Positions 1 through 10,642 of a stretch of DNA of 64,000 nt are shown in pieces. This DNA comes from Impatiens glandulifera (Eukaryota > Streptophyta > Magnoliopsida > Ericales > Balsaminaceae). Location: positions 120,679,533 to 120,743,532 of the forward strand of contig NC_061862.1 in assembly GCF_907164915.1 (NCBI RefSeq), read 5' to 3'. Under the pieces are notes generated by a model. It saw nothing but the letters and a program-made list of their open reading frames with translations. It was not told where the DNA came from and searched no databases. A program made the translations under genes and the position numbers. Each line of letters starts with the position of its first letter. Positions within the stretch are counted from its first letter, which is position 1.

Positions 1-307
1 TTCTTTTAAATGTTTGTTTGGGTCTATCGACTCACTATGCTTGTGTGGTGTAGATACCCATCCATGGTTTTTAAATGACGGGTGAAGGGAAACTTGAAGT
101 GGAGCAAGGTGCAGGATATGCGTGTGGAAGGAGGGACCGAGACCGTACAACTGTAGTTTTGTAGGAACATGTAGGGAACGACTGACTTTTATAGCACCAT
201 TTTAATAGAAATGTTAAAAAGACACCCTATCGCTTCCGCATACGTAACTGAATTTGTAAGGTTCCACACCCTCTATTTTAGAGTAGAATTTAGGATTTTA
301 GGGAGTT

Positions 308-310
<3 letters not shown>
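1..310 (+). mobile_element. Right part of a gypsy-type LTR, cut by the window edge
   Basis: This matches the last 310 bases of the element seen whole at 26,925-27,707 and 48,908-49,691. It ends in 'gggagttaca', where the other two copies end in 'gggagtcaca', and runs straight into a TA microsatellite. No internal gag or pol follows, so it behaves like a solo LTR or LTR relic. The assignment rests on the TG...CA ends and on the TGTCACA-type terminus common in plant Ty3/gypsy LTRs; no coding region supports it. Confidence 0.55.

Positions 311-372
<62 letters not shown>
309..372. repeat. (TA)n microsatellite
   Basis: An uninterrupted TA dinucleotide run directly abuts the LTR end. The matching sites at about 27,710 and 49,692 hold much shorter runs, so the tract length differs between copies. 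Confidence 0.95.
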
Positions 373-375
<3 letters not shown>

Positions 376-732
376 CTTACATAATAAAACATATATAAAT
401 ATAAAACACAAAATAATAATAATTATTTTTTAAAAAGAAAATTAGTTAGGAAAAATATGATATAAATAAACAATATATAATTATTATATATTGAAAAATA
501 AATTAGGTGAAAAATATTTTTAATTAGAATAAGAAATATTTATATATATATATATATAGGAAAAAAATAAAAATATTTGTATTAATGTATTTATATAATA
601 TATTGAGAAAAATTTCATATTTTTTATTATAGATAATGTTATATAATTATTAATAGAAAATTTTGTATTTAATATTAGTATAAGAGATATAATTATTTTT
701 TTATATTCTTTTTACGTGTATGAAATTTTTTA

Positions 733-2323
733 TAATTTATATAGTTATTCAAAATCTAACTTACAAAATATATATATACATACAAAAAAAATATAAAATT
801 ATTTCAACAATAATAAGTGGTCTAGCAGTTAAAGTGTTAACATTTTATAATGAAGACTTGGGTTCGAATCCCTCTCAAAGAAGTAATTATTATATGTGAG
901 TGCGCGAATATTGGTAGTTGAAACGAAATTGAGAATGTTGGCTTAAATAACGCAAACATTTGTAAAAAAAAATCTAAGGGTTCGTCTATGAAGACAATAT
1001 TGGCTTAAGTAATGCAAACATTTGTGATAAAAACCTAAGGGTTCGTCAAAGTAGGGAATATCGGCTTAGAGTTAAGAAAACATTGGAGAGAAAGCCTAAG
1101 GGTTCGTCAACGGATGGTAATTTAAAGCTTATGATCTGGCCCAATAATGTTTAAGAATGCACCTTCGAATTTGGTTATTAAATCATTCAAATCATTATAG
1201 ATATAAAAACTTAAATTAATTGGTTAGTTGATTTTTTTAATATATATTTTTTCAAATATGTATATAATAATAAATAATATTAGACCCTAGTAGATAATTT
1301 ATATAATTATTTAAAATATAATTACATACACAAAATTATAAAATTATTTCAACAATCAGAAGTGGTCTAGCGGTTAATGTGTTAACATTTCATACTAAAG
1401 ACGATAGTTCGAATCCCTTTAAAAAAATTATTATATGTGAGTGCGAAAATTGGTAGATGAAGTGGAAGAGAGAATGTTATCTTGAGAAAACCTAAGGATT
1501 TATCCATGGAGGAAATGTCGGCTTGAGTAACGCAAACATTGGTGATAAAAATCTAAGGGTTCGTCCACGAAGGGTAATTTAAGGCTTAGTATCATGCCCA
1601 AAAATGTTTAGAATGCACTCTCTAATTTGGTTATTAAATAATCAAAATTATTATAGATATAAAAACTTAAATGAATTGGTTAGTTTATTTTTTTTAATAT
1701 TTTTATTTTTTCAAATAAGTAATATAGACCCCACTATATAATTTATATAATTATTCAAATTTTAACTTACAAAATATATATACATACACAAAATTATAAA
1801 CTTATTTCAACAATCATAGGTGGTCTAGCGATTAAAGTGTTAACATTTCATACTAAAGACCAGAGTTTGAATCCCTCTAAAAAAGTAATTATTATATGTG
1901 AGTGCGAGAATATTGGTAGATGAAGCGGAAATGAGAATGTTGGCTTGAGAAAACCTAAGGGTTTGTTCATGGAGGGAATGTCGGCTTGAGTAACATAAAT
2001 ATTGGTGAGAAAACCTAAATGTTTGTTCATGGAGTGAATGTCGGATTGAGTAACGCAAATTTTGGTGAGAAAATTTAAGGGTTCGTCCATGAAGGGAATG
2101 TCGGCCTGAGTAACAAAAACATTGGTGATAAAAAAACATAAGGGTTTATGCCTAAATGTGTAATCGAATTTTTAAAAATGCACCTCGAATTTTGTTATTA
2201 AATAATCAAAATCATTATAGAAATAAAAAATATAAAAACTTAAATTAATTAGTTAGATGATTTTTTTTAATATTTTTATTTTTCAAATAAATATATAATA
2301 ATAAGTAATATTAGACTTAGTAG
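733..2323 (+). repeat. Three tandem tRNA-headed composite repeats (first unit)
   Basis: Three tandem modules of about 435-590 bp occupy roughly 733-1293, 1297-1735 and 1738-2323. Each starts with 'aatttatataattattcaaa', has a tRNA-like head (A-box-like 'tggtctagcggttaaagtg' and B-box-like 'ggttcgaatccc' at about 819-872, 1363-1417 and 1821-1875), continues into a body of 60-bp repeats, then a conserved tail ending 'aatattagaccctagtag'. The head resembles the RNA polymerase III promoter of plant SINEs. It is not a functional tRNA because the sequences flanking the boxes cannot form an acceptor stem. The SINE-like call is an inference; the modular repetition is directly visible. Confidence 0.75.
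1936..2130. repeat. 60-bp minisatellite inside the third composite repeat
   Basis: About three and a half copies of a 60-bp unit carry recurring landmarks: 'aaacctaagggttygt', 'catggagggaatgtcggc' and 'ttgagtaac'. Because 60 is divisible by three, several reading frames stay open and give spurious ORFs with 20-residue periodicity on the minus strand. Shorter runs of the same unit lie at about 945-1130 and 1490-1575. Counterparts are at about 29,290-29,490 and 51,290-51,490. Confidence 0.85.
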
Positions 2324-3045
2324 AACTTTATTTTTGATTGGTAATTTAATCCAAAATTCATTGTTTGAAGATTTATTTTATCGAAAATACTTTTATTTTC
2401 ACCTAATGAATATTTTCGATTTATATGATTTTGGGTAAGCTTAAAAAAATAACCAAACAAATTTAAATAAAATGAGTGGATAAAGGTAAGTTTTGTCATA
2501 TGTTTTAATAATTAGATAAAAAAATATTTAATTAAATTATATAGTCACATTTTTAACGTAATTTTTTTTCTTAGTTTTTTTTAATTATTATTCGTGCAAC
2601 AAGCTACATGTTAGTACAATTTAAAATTTAAAATTTTATTTTGAACAGTGATAACTTAATTTTATATAAAATATGTGTAATTTCAAGAACATATTCTATT
2701 ATATATAATTTAACTAAATAATTTAATGACATTTTGATCTAAGTGTTTGTTAAAATAATTTAGAATGAAGTTTATTAAGATGATGCATTTGATTGAAATA
2801 CATTGAGGTCCTAAATGAGTTATCAACCTCCAGACACGAAATTTCAACCCAAACATATATATTTTGATTCTTAATCCTCCGTATTGAAACGGTTATTTCC
2901 ACTTTTTGTAACATTTCAGTTTTAGTTTGTAGTGTACTGGGTCTTGAAGAGTTTCTAGTAGTTCATGTCCATATATTTTCTTATTTTATAGCTCCACTAT
3001 CTAATAATTTGGTTATATTTAAATAATTTCATCTTAATAAAAAAT
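2324..3045. other. AT-rich stretch without a recognisable gene
   Basis: No coding signal is visible. The stretch is conserved in the other units (about 29,673-30,401 and 51,673-52,403), which only shows that it belongs to the duplicated unit. Confidence 0.6.
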
Positions 3046-3810
3046 TGTTGGAATTAAAATAATTCCATTATTTAAATGGACATGATATTTGAACAAATGA
3101 AATTCACACCAAATTTAAATATAAATTAATTGTGAAATTTAATTCAAATGAAATTTATATCAAATTCAAATGTGAAATTAATTCAAATGAATTTCACACT
3201 AAATTCAAATGTGAATTAACGTGAAATTAATCCAAATGAAATTCACATCAAATTTATTGTGAATTAAGGTGAAATTTAATCCAAATGAAAATGAATTTGT
3301 TAATTGTTATAATTAATATTAATGCATTGAATGAGATAATTAACAAATGATTAATTGTTATTGTAACTACAAAATACTTATTGATGGATGTAATTTGTAA
3401 GGATGATGAAAAGGCAAGCAATGATAACCGTTGGATGAATAAATGATGGATTAGTGACCGTTGGATTAGAAAATTGATTACGAGTTTAATTTTCAACTAT
3501 AAATATCCCTTCATCTTGTATTGCATCATCTTACAATTTCTCACTCTAGAATTTTAAAAGTCTTTCATGTTCTTTGTGAGTGTCTTCGAGTTTCATAACT
3601 CGACCTTCTCTATGCGAAACCGGTGATTGTGATTCAGGTTCCGTTGTACCCTAGGAAGCAGCCATCGACGAAACTCTCCAACACAAATAGGAGACGGTGA
3701 AATATTTTAAGAGAACTATTATTTTACAAACCTCAGAGAAAACGAGAATACTTTTATTCATCTCATTTAATAATCTATTGTATATTTTTTATTATTATTG
3801 TATTGTATTC

Positions 3811-4295
3811 TGTTAGGACTTTTAATTATGGCCGAGCCTTTCAAGTTCTTTAATTCAAGAAACGGGTTCTTGATGTTCGGGACCGATGATGGAATTCAAC
3901 ACTCTAGCGCAGCGGACATAGAATTAGAGGAGAATTTGAGGTTAAGGAGAGAAGAGCCGAGGTGAAGGGGAGAAATACCACTAGATCACACCTAGCGGTC
4001 CAAGAAGGGGAGGAGGGCCGAGAGATAACTTAAACACCAAGTTCCAAAATATCAATTCATAGCCCCAAAAAGTGGGGTGGGCATCACCATTTAAAGAGGC
4101 TGATTTACCCAAGAGTATTCAGTTACAACAAATTCCAACATAACAAAATTCGGTTTCAAAGAAAGATAAAAGAGAAAGTAAACAAAACAGAATTATTCCA
4201 TAAAAAACATAAACGGGCCCGTATAGACACTTGGGCCGAGAGACGGATGAATAAAATATTTTAGGACCGAGGTTTTTGATGAGCAGCCCGTAACA
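3811..4295 (-). repeat. LTR of the gypsy element (3' LTR in element orientation)
   Basis: A 485-bp LTR. Against its partner I count about seven substitutions and one single-base indel (for example 'gaggtgaagggg' versus 'gagggggagggg', and 'aaagtgggg' versus 'aaagttggg'). Divergence near 1.5 % suggests a fairly recent insertion. Confidence 0.93.
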
Positions 4296-4309
4296 TTATC
4301 CCCCCCTTC
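4296..4309 (-). other. Polypurine tract
   Basis: Read on the minus strand, 'gaagggggggataa' lies immediately before the 3' LTR, the expected plus-strand priming site for an element of this orientation. Confidence 0.8.
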
Positions 4310-4378
4310 GAAGTTCGTCGCCCTCGACGAAAAGAATGTGGACTGGTCAGCCTCTAATATGCATCTTCAACTTCAAAA

Positions 4379-4861
4379 CTATTGCTTCGGTCGGGCTTCG
4401 GTACATTCAGCAAAGGTCGCAGCATAAGACCGTATTTTCTCAAAAAACTTTCGGCAGAATCGCTTCACTATTGGAACTGGCCGGGTCCTTGCGATCTTCT
4501 GCGTTGCCGGGTCGCTTGCCACTCCGCCCCTTTCTGGAATTTCTGTGCACCCAAGGTCGAGTTTTTCAGTGTTTAGAGCTGGCCTTGGTTGCTGCAATGT
4601 CCCCAGCGCCTGGTGCAAAAATAATTTCTTCCAACTTCGATTAAACTCCATACTTGGCTCAAAAATCCAGGCCAAGTCTTTCTCCCGAATAAGCATAACA
4701 GCAGCATCGAATGAGCGATAGTTTCTAATTAGATCGTTAGGAATATCTTCTAAGGTCATTGCCGCGAGCGAAACAGTTTGGCCTTCGGGCTTACTCTTTA
4801 CTTGCATTTTGGCAGCAACAATATATTCATCTAAGGTCTTTTCCAGATGGTTTCCATGCAT
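4379..4861 (-). CDS. Accessory ORF downstream of protease in the gypsy element
   Basis: A 160-residue open frame whose ATG overlaps the stop of the gag-protease frame (TAATG at about 4861-4864 on the minus strand). It occupies the place where reverse transcriptase would start in a full element, but I see no RT motif. The composition is mixed basic and acidic, with no membrane segment and no cysteine cluster. It could be leftover pol or 3' internal sequence that happens to be open, or an element-specific ORF. Calling it a protein-coding gene is uncertain. Confidence 0.35.
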   Translation of the reverse strand: MHGNHLEKTLDEYIVAAKMQVKSKPEGQTVSLAAMTLEDIPNDLIRNYRSFDAAVMLIREKDLAWIFEPSMEFNRSWKKLFLHQALGTLQQPRPALNTEKLDLGCTEIPERGGVASDPATQKIARTRPVPIVKRFCRKFFEKIRSYAATFAECTEARPKQ

Positions 4862-6377
4862 TAAACTGCCTGCGACCGAGGAATCTCTTTTAGGACCGTG
4901 GTTCTGTCTTGCTTATCATAGGATAAGGTCAGTTTTTCAAAGTCCCAAGAAGACGGGCCTAGAGTAATCAGCCATTCAATTCCCAACACAATATCATATC
5001 CGTCCATGGAAATTACCTTCATTTCTGTTTGGTATTCATTGCCTTCCATCGACCACTTCAAGTCCTTGCAACCACTAGAACATAAAACATTAGATCCATC
5101 AACCACTCTAACCGATTGTACCTGGGTTGCTATGCTTTTGTGGTCTATTTTCTCCAAAATCCTGCTATTGATAAAATTGTGGGTGCTGCCTGTATCGATC
5201 AAGATCACCACCGACAGGTTCCCAACTTTGCCAAGAATCTGGAGCGTTTGGAAGGCTTTAGACCCGGTCAAGGCATGTAAGGATATGGCTGGTTCATCCC
5301 TTGAGCCGAGCAATGAAGGTAGATCATCCAAAACAGGTTCTTGGTCAGCTTCTTGATCTTCTTGATTGGCCGAAACCATAAATAACTTTGATTTACACAT
5401 ATGGTTTGGTTGCCATTTTTCATTGCAAGAATAGCATAGACCCTTCTTTTGCTTTTCATCCATTGAGGCTGAGTCTAATTTCATAACATGGCCCTGGTTT
5501 GCATTTGAAGAGGACCCATATGATGAATTCTTGAATTCAGTATTGGTGCTCGGCCCGGCTGTGTTGATATTGGATGGCGTGGGCAGCAATGATGCTTCAA
5601 CGCTGTACAAGTTACCACTGCTTATTAAGGACCGATATGTTGCTTCTTGGACTTTAGCCATGGCCATTGCTTCGTTTAAAGAATCTGGAAAACGCAACCT
5701 GATGCAGTTCGCAATTTCTTCCCTTAGACCGGACAAATAACAATCAATGACGTAGTCCCTTGGCATATGTAATAACTTTTGAGAGAACGACATGTACCGG
5801 AGGTTATATTCTTGAACCGACCCAACCTGTTTTAAATTCATTAGCTGTCTCATTGGTGTATCATGTATAGATGGCCCGAATTGAGTCATAAGGTCTCTCT
5901 TGAACACGGCCCAAGATAGGGCCTCCATATGATTTCGGTTTTGAAGATATGACCCGTACCACATTCTTGCTTCTCTAGAAAAATGAATGGGGGCGATTTC
6001 TAATTTAGTGGCATCCTTAGTTTTGTCCACTCTGAAAAATTGCTCGGCAGAAATTAGCCAGCCCTCGACATCCGACCCATCAAACCGAGGAAAATCGACC
6101 TTGGTAGCCGAGTAGGAGGAGCATAGTGTTGATCGCGGTTCTGGCCAGGGTGCGGGGGCCTAAATGGTGAAGGACCGTGGCAAGAATTATCATCATAGGG
6201 TCTGTGGCGGGGTTCTTGCACGTTTCCAGATGCCCCGCTCTCAAGGGCCGCCATTCTTTCTTCAGCAACATCAAATCTACGGTCTATTGCAGCTTGCATT
6301 GCTGCTGTTTGCTGGGACAAGTTTTCAATCAGGGCCTTGAGCGCATCCATTTCCGATTGCTGGCGAGTTTCTACCAT
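4861..6377 (-). pseudogene. gag-aspartic protease of the gypsy element, frameshifted
   Basis: Two frames together give a Gag-protease. The N-terminal part (ATG at 6377) has a heptad-like acidic stretch typical of plant gypsy Gag. Near 6110-6130 the frame shifts: the sequence for 'VDFPRFDGSDVEGWL', the usual start of the retrotransposon Gag core (PF03732-like), is in the frame of the 389-residue ORF that runs from its ATG at 6030 to 4861. In that ORF the Gag core covers about residues 1-135. A zinc knuckle lies at Cys199, Cys202, His210 and Cys212 ('CYSCNEKWQPNHMC'). A retroviral-type aspartic protease follows, with active-site DTG at 279-281 ('ILIDTGSTHNFI') and the flap-distal 'IVLGIEWL' at about 347-354. 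The single frameshift suggests a defective copy, unless the base count near 6120 is a sequencing error. Confidence 0.85.
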
Positions 6378-6392
6378 GTTGAGAATCGGCCA

Positions 6393-6404
6393 GCTCTGAT
6401 ACCA
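6393..6404 (-). other. Primer binding site for tRNA-iMet
   Basis: On the minus strand 'tggtatcagagc' lies three bases after the 5' LTR (6408-6893) of the gypsy element. This is the canonical initiator-methionine tRNA primer site of plant LTR retrotransposons and fixes the element's orientation. Confidence 0.92.
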
Positions 6405-6407
6405 AGA

Positions 6408-6893
6408 TGTTAGGACTTTTAATTATGGCCGAGCCTTTCAAGTTCTTTAATTCAAGAAACGGGTTCTTGATGTTCGGGACCGATGATGGAATTCAACACT
6501 CTAGCGCAACGGACATAGAATTAGAGGAGAATTTGAGGTTAAGGAGAGAAGAGCCGAGGGGGAGGGGAGAAATACCACTAGATCACACCTAGCGGTCCAA
6601 GAAGGGGAGGAGGGCCGAGAGATAACTTAAACACCAAGTTCCAAAATATCAATTCATAGCCCCAAAAAGTTGGGTGGGCATCACCATTTAAAGAGGCTGA
6701 TTTATCCAAGAGTATTCGGTTACAACAAACTTCCAACATAACAGAATTCGGTTTCAAAGAAAGATAAAAGAGAAAGTAAACAAAACAGAATTATTCCATA
6801 AAAAACATAAACGGGCCCGTATAGACACTTGGGCCGAGAGACGGATGAATAAAATATTTTAGGACCGAGGTTTTTGATGAGCAGCCCGTAACA
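6408..6893 (-). repeat. LTR of the gypsy element (5' LTR in element orientation)
   Basis: A 486-bp partner of the LTR at 3811-4295, with the same TG...CA ends, followed by the 'tattc' target duplication at 6894-6898. A plus-strand open frame over its first half is a by-product, present in a different state in the other LTR. Confidence 0.93.
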
Positions 6894-7016
6894 TATTCAT
6901 ATAATATTTAAGTTTAATTGTTACGATATAAGATTACCAACAAGAATTATTATGTTTTTCTTTTCATCTCCTCTTCCACTTTGAAAAGGCATTCTTAGTT
7001 TAAAATAACCATTAAA

Positions 7017-8085
7017 TTGATATCAGAGTAGGCTTCTTGAGGGACATGTGAGTGAGAGAAACCCACCACGATAATTATCTTTTTACATGGATTCAGATAT
7101 ACCATTACATCATTAGAACCACCTGTGTTCAATTGTAATAATTAACATGTCTGGTTCGCTCGAATGGACGCTCATCTGGAGGCAAATGATCTTTGAGAAG
7201 CTGTTAAGGAGGGGTATGTAGTGCCAGAAATACAAGCTAACCCAAAAATGGAATAGATAAAGAATCAGAAGGATAATAAGACAAGGAAGTCGAAGGCAAG
7301 GACTAATATCTTTGCTAATGATTCAACTGAGATTTTCATTAGGATAATGACAATAAATGCATCATTTAAGATTTAGAATTTTCTCAAAGAAGAGTATGTA
7401 AGAAATGAAAAGATTAAGTAGATGTAGGTCCTCAATTTAATTAGGGAATTAAAGATGGTGAAGATGAAGGATTGAGAGACCATCAAGGAGTACTCTAACA
7501 GATTACTCACAATTGTCAATAAGGTAAGATTACTTGGCACTGGATTTATTGATTCTAGATTAGTTCAAAGGTGCTAATAACTATGCCGGAAAAATTTGAG
7601 GCTACCATTTCCTCATTAAAGAACATTAACATTAAAGAACATTAAGGACATGTCAAAGGTCAGTTCGTATAAATTTTTGGTGCCTTGTAGGCACAAGAAC
7701 AATGAAGATTGATAAGGAATGAGGGGTTTGTATAAAGAGCATTATCAATAAAAGTGCAATCAAGTCAAAGTGAGAAAGGAAGAAGCATTGGAAAAACTAA
7801 AAAAGAAAGTGTAGGTTCAAATTCTCCAAGCACAAGTAGATATTCTAAATCATATTTTCTTGTTTTTATATATTGTGTGAAGAAAGGTTATGCTCCTTTT
7901 AGATGCTGGAGGAGGTTAGATATGTAGTGTGAGAAGTCATGTGATGGGGAATCACCAAATATTTGCAAAAGTAATCTACAATAAAAGGATGTGACTCAAG
8001 TGAACCTTAAACAATGAAACGGGCTCAAGTTGCACATCAGGAGGAGCAACTCTTTGTGGAAACTTCTTTCTCAACAAATAATTAC
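7017..8085 (+). pseudogene. Copia gag remnant (first unit)
   Basis: Downstream of the copia LTR, reading across stops and shifts, the translation recalls plant Ty1/copia Gag (PF14223/UBN2 type): 'RMDAHLEAND' near 7162, 'KDRETIKEYSNRLLTIVNKVRL' homology around 7465-7530, 'MPEKFEATISSL' near 7583-7618, a decayed CCHC knuckle at about 7868-7975 ('FRCWRRLD'), and 'QEEQLFVETSFST' near 8039. Homology stops there, just where protease would begin. In-frame stops, for example after 'HLEANDL', and a short duplication around 7620-7640 show it is dead. Confidence 0.72.
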
Positions 8086-8462
8086 TTAAGTAATAACTAG
8101 GTAAGTTCAGCGTATAGTTGCGTCTAGTTAAATGATTAACTCCTTTGTGGTCACATTTTTAATATTAGTGTAAACATTATATATGTCTTAAAAAATTAAT
8201 TACTCATTCAATGAGAGACGATGATATAATAGTTGATGATAAAAATGTTAAGGTATTGAATTGATTTTATATGATGAAAATCATTCAATAAAAATTAATC
8301 AGATTTTATTTAGTGATTGAAAAGTAAGACTTGCCCTCACATATAATGGGATTAGTTTTAACTTTCACGTTTTTTTAAATAGTGGTTAAAAATATAATGG
8401 AAAATAGTAATAAATTTCTATAATTATAAAAGTCTAAAATAAGAAAATAGAATAAATTAGAA

Positions 8463-9320
8463 TTTTTTTTAAAAAAGGTCAATTTTATTAAAAATGAAAA
8501 ACAATTAGTTTAAGCACGACGACAAAACATGACATTAAAATAACAAATAAAAATCAAGAAAAAAACAGTACTTAATAAGTTATCGAGTTTGTAAATCCTC
8601 GAGAAGAACGACTAACTCTCTGATAGACTCTACTTACTTTCTTGAACGAATCTCAGAAAGTATCATAATAATAGTATTATAAATGATACGCATTGAACGA
8701 TTACGATCATTGAAAATTCGACGATTTCTCTACAACCAGTTAGTCCACCAAAGAATAATTTGGATGGTAACTCAAATATGTAGACCTATCATATCAGCCG
8801 CATAAATCCAAACTTCCTAGCAACTACCTAAAGACTCGAGCATCACCCAATGAATCATAGTAATACTCCTTAAAAGACTTCAAATACTAGTCACCCCAAT
8901 GCAAGAGTAAGTGAATTGTCGATTCAACCTCTTCTTGACACATACGATAACGACTTACTAAAATATAACAATTTTTCGTGCACATATCATCTGTTAGAAT
9001 TCCACCATGAATAACGCTCCATTCAAAGAACGAGATCTTGGATGGAATTTTTGACTCAAAAAGATTTTCCCAATAAAAATTATATGGAATCATCTTAGAG
9101 AACAACTTGTATCAATGTCCCACATGAAAACTATCAATATCTTGTTAGCGCATAATGTCTTGTTCGGGCGGTGATATTTGTTTGTGTCCTACCAAAAGTA
9201 AACTCTATTATGGAACGAAAACTCCATAATGTTTAATCTCCTTCTATATCTAATTCGACTAACAAAATCACTATATCGATGATCAAACATGTCCTTAGCA
9301 GTGGCATTTCTACCTAAATT
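8463..9320 (-). pseudogene. LINE ORF2 C-terminus fragment (zf-RVT), first unit
   Basis: The minus-strand frame 9105-8887 encodes 72 residues matching the zf-RVT domain (PF13966) of plant LINE reverse transcriptases: 'KIPSKISFFEWSVIHGGIL', then paired cysteines ('YRMCQEEVESTIHLLLHW'). Beyond it, 8880-8590 reads with stops through the usual LINE tail ('WWTNWL', 'RNR.FNDRNHSMRIIYNTI'). A T-run at 8463-8470 is the remnant poly(A) tail of this minus-strand copy. It is inserted in sequence otherwise homologous to the flank of the intact cysteine-rich gene (about 23,840-23,890). RT and endonuclease are missing, so this is a 5'-truncated copy. Confidence 0.72.
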
Positions 9321-9502
9321 TTTCTAATTTATGTATAAAAGTTTATTCATATTTTGGCTGTAATGGTTGTTTGAGAGTTTAATGAATTTAGGGAAATGGA
9401 TTTATTTAGTGAAGATATTTGTCCTTGATTTTGCTTCACGTTTTTCTTTTAATTTTATATCATCCCTCTTATAATATTTCAAACCCTGATCACTTAAAAT
9501 GC

Positions 9503-9704
9503 TTACAAGTTATACATTAGAGAAGGAAGATGATTGAAGATACATTTTTGAATGCATTGTACTCCACATGAATTTATCGCATTGAAGTCTTAGTTAGTAA
9601 CAAAACACATTATTGCACATTTCCATAGACATTGTTGGAAAGAATCTTTGTTTGTTGATTGACCATAGGAAATAAACATCATTACAATCACGAGTCATTG
9701 ACAT
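9503..9704 (-). pseudogene. Broken 12-cysteine (thionin-like) peptide gene, first unit
   Basis: The minus-strand sequence aligns with exon 1 of the intact gene at 24,419-24,680. The start codon position is at 9702-9704, but the signal-peptide part has lost bases and is out of frame with the mature part. Four extra bases occur just before the first cysteine codon. After the frame is restored, the first six cysteine positions are recognisable. The reading then meets a stop (9503-9505) after the 'PSLM' equivalent, before the last exon-1 cysteines. No exon 2 was found. Upstream TATA and flanks (to about 9,900) are conserved with the intact gene, showing an old duplication of the whole gene region. 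Confidence 0.75.
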
Positions 9705-9899
9705 TGTTATAATTCATTTTGTCTAGGATTGCTCTCTTGCTTGATGATGAATTTAATTGTTTGTTGATGAATATGATTGTATGAATATATGGTATACGGT
9801 CCATGTGCTTATATAATCAAATTTATTGGGATTACTACTATTAATCATTATTAATGTGCTTGAATAAATTTTTAATATGAAATATTTGTATATAATTAT

Positions 9900-10289
9900 T
9901 CTTTTAAAAATAAAATATTTATATATAAATATAGAATTATAAATATTCTCTTTATATATATATATATATATATATTCTTCTATCTACTCTCTTTCTTAAT
10001 TAACTTTTATATATAATAGAATTATTTGAGAGATATAAATTAATTAAAAAAAATATTAAAAGAAATTAATTAATATTATTATTTTATAAGTACATTTATA
10101 AATATAAAGATTGTGAATAAAAATATATATTTTTTTATATGATTAGTGAGAACAAATATTTATATAATAATAAGACTATATTATATATATATTTTTCATT
10201 ATTAATTTATATAAATATATTTTAATTTATATTTTTTCTCTTTCTAAATATATATTATATTATCAATAATTATATATATAATAACACTG

Positions 10290-10357
<68 letters not shown>

Positions 10358-10642
10358 GGTAATAATAATAGCTAATTATTTTTTCTTAATTATTTTTTTT
10401 CTAATTAATTAATTAATTATATATATTATATATATATTCTTTAAAATTATATAAAATATATATTTATTTTATAAATAATATATATATATTATTATTATGT
10501 TTAATCATTAATTTTTATGAATACATTTTATCTTTTATCATATATTTTCACTTATTATATATATAATATTTTCTTTATTAGTATAAATAATATTTTGGTT
10601 AATATAAAAAATAACTAATTGGTAATAAATATTAAATACAAA
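9900..10642. other. AT-only low-complexity block with TA microsatellites
   Basis: Almost pure A/T with TA runs at 9955-9975 and 10,295-10,353 and many short AT palindromes. No coding content. Counterparts lie at 34,130-34,866 and 56,130-56,877, with shorter TA runs and a few block differences. Confidence 0.8.

Larger units (their letters stand above)
3811..6893 (-). mobile_element. Non-autonomous Ty3/gypsy LTR retrotransposon (gag-protease only)
   Basis: This is a complete 3,083-bp element. Two LTRs (3811-4295 and 6408-6893) begin TGTTAGGAC and end CCCGTAACA, and a 5-bp target duplication 'tattc' lies at 3806-3810 and 6894-6898. The empty site is preserved in the second and third units (near 31,180 and 53,180), so insertion followed the duplication that made the first unit or hit only that copy. 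The element reads on the minus strand: primer site next to the right-hand LTR, gag and protease, an extra ORF, then a polypurine tract beside the left-hand LTR. Reverse transcriptase, RNase H and integrase are absent. It would need enzymes from an autonomous relative, like elements described as TR-GAG. Confidence 0.93.
3046..7011 (+). mobile_element. Copia-type LTR, split by a later gypsy insertion (first unit)
   Basis: The LTR starts TGTTGGAATT at 3046 and ends near 'aaataacca' at about 7011, just before a primer-site-like 'ttgatatcagag' (7017-7028), a decayed form of the tRNA-iMet primer site. Without the inserted 3.08-kb element it is about 878 bp; the uninterrupted copies are 888 bp. At 3095-3295 it contains degenerate short repeats built from 'caaatgaaattcacac' blocks. 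A promoter-like 'ctataaatatcccttc' (about 3498) precedes a moderately GC-rich leader, as in many plant copia LTRs. No matching 3' LTR was found, so the element is a 5' remnant. Confidence 0.7.

Noticed and set aside
811..885. tRNA gene at the 'tggtctagcagttaaag ... ggttcgaatccc' sequence and its many relatives
   Set aside because: Box A/B-like motifs are present, but flanks do not pair into a seven-base acceptor stem and the copies diverge freely; they are repeat heads.
1840..2139. Overlapping minus-strand ORFs of 80-114 residues over the 60-bp repeats (also near 29,200 and 51,200)
   Set aside because: Open because the 60-bp period preserves frames; composition is a 20-residue periodic repeat and several frames are open at once.
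4336..4644. Plus-strand ORFs within the gypsy element (4336-4644, 5006-5356, 5531-5740, 6177-6413)
   Set aside because: Antisense to gag-protease and the accessory ORF; the minus strand carries the zinc knuckle and protease motifs.
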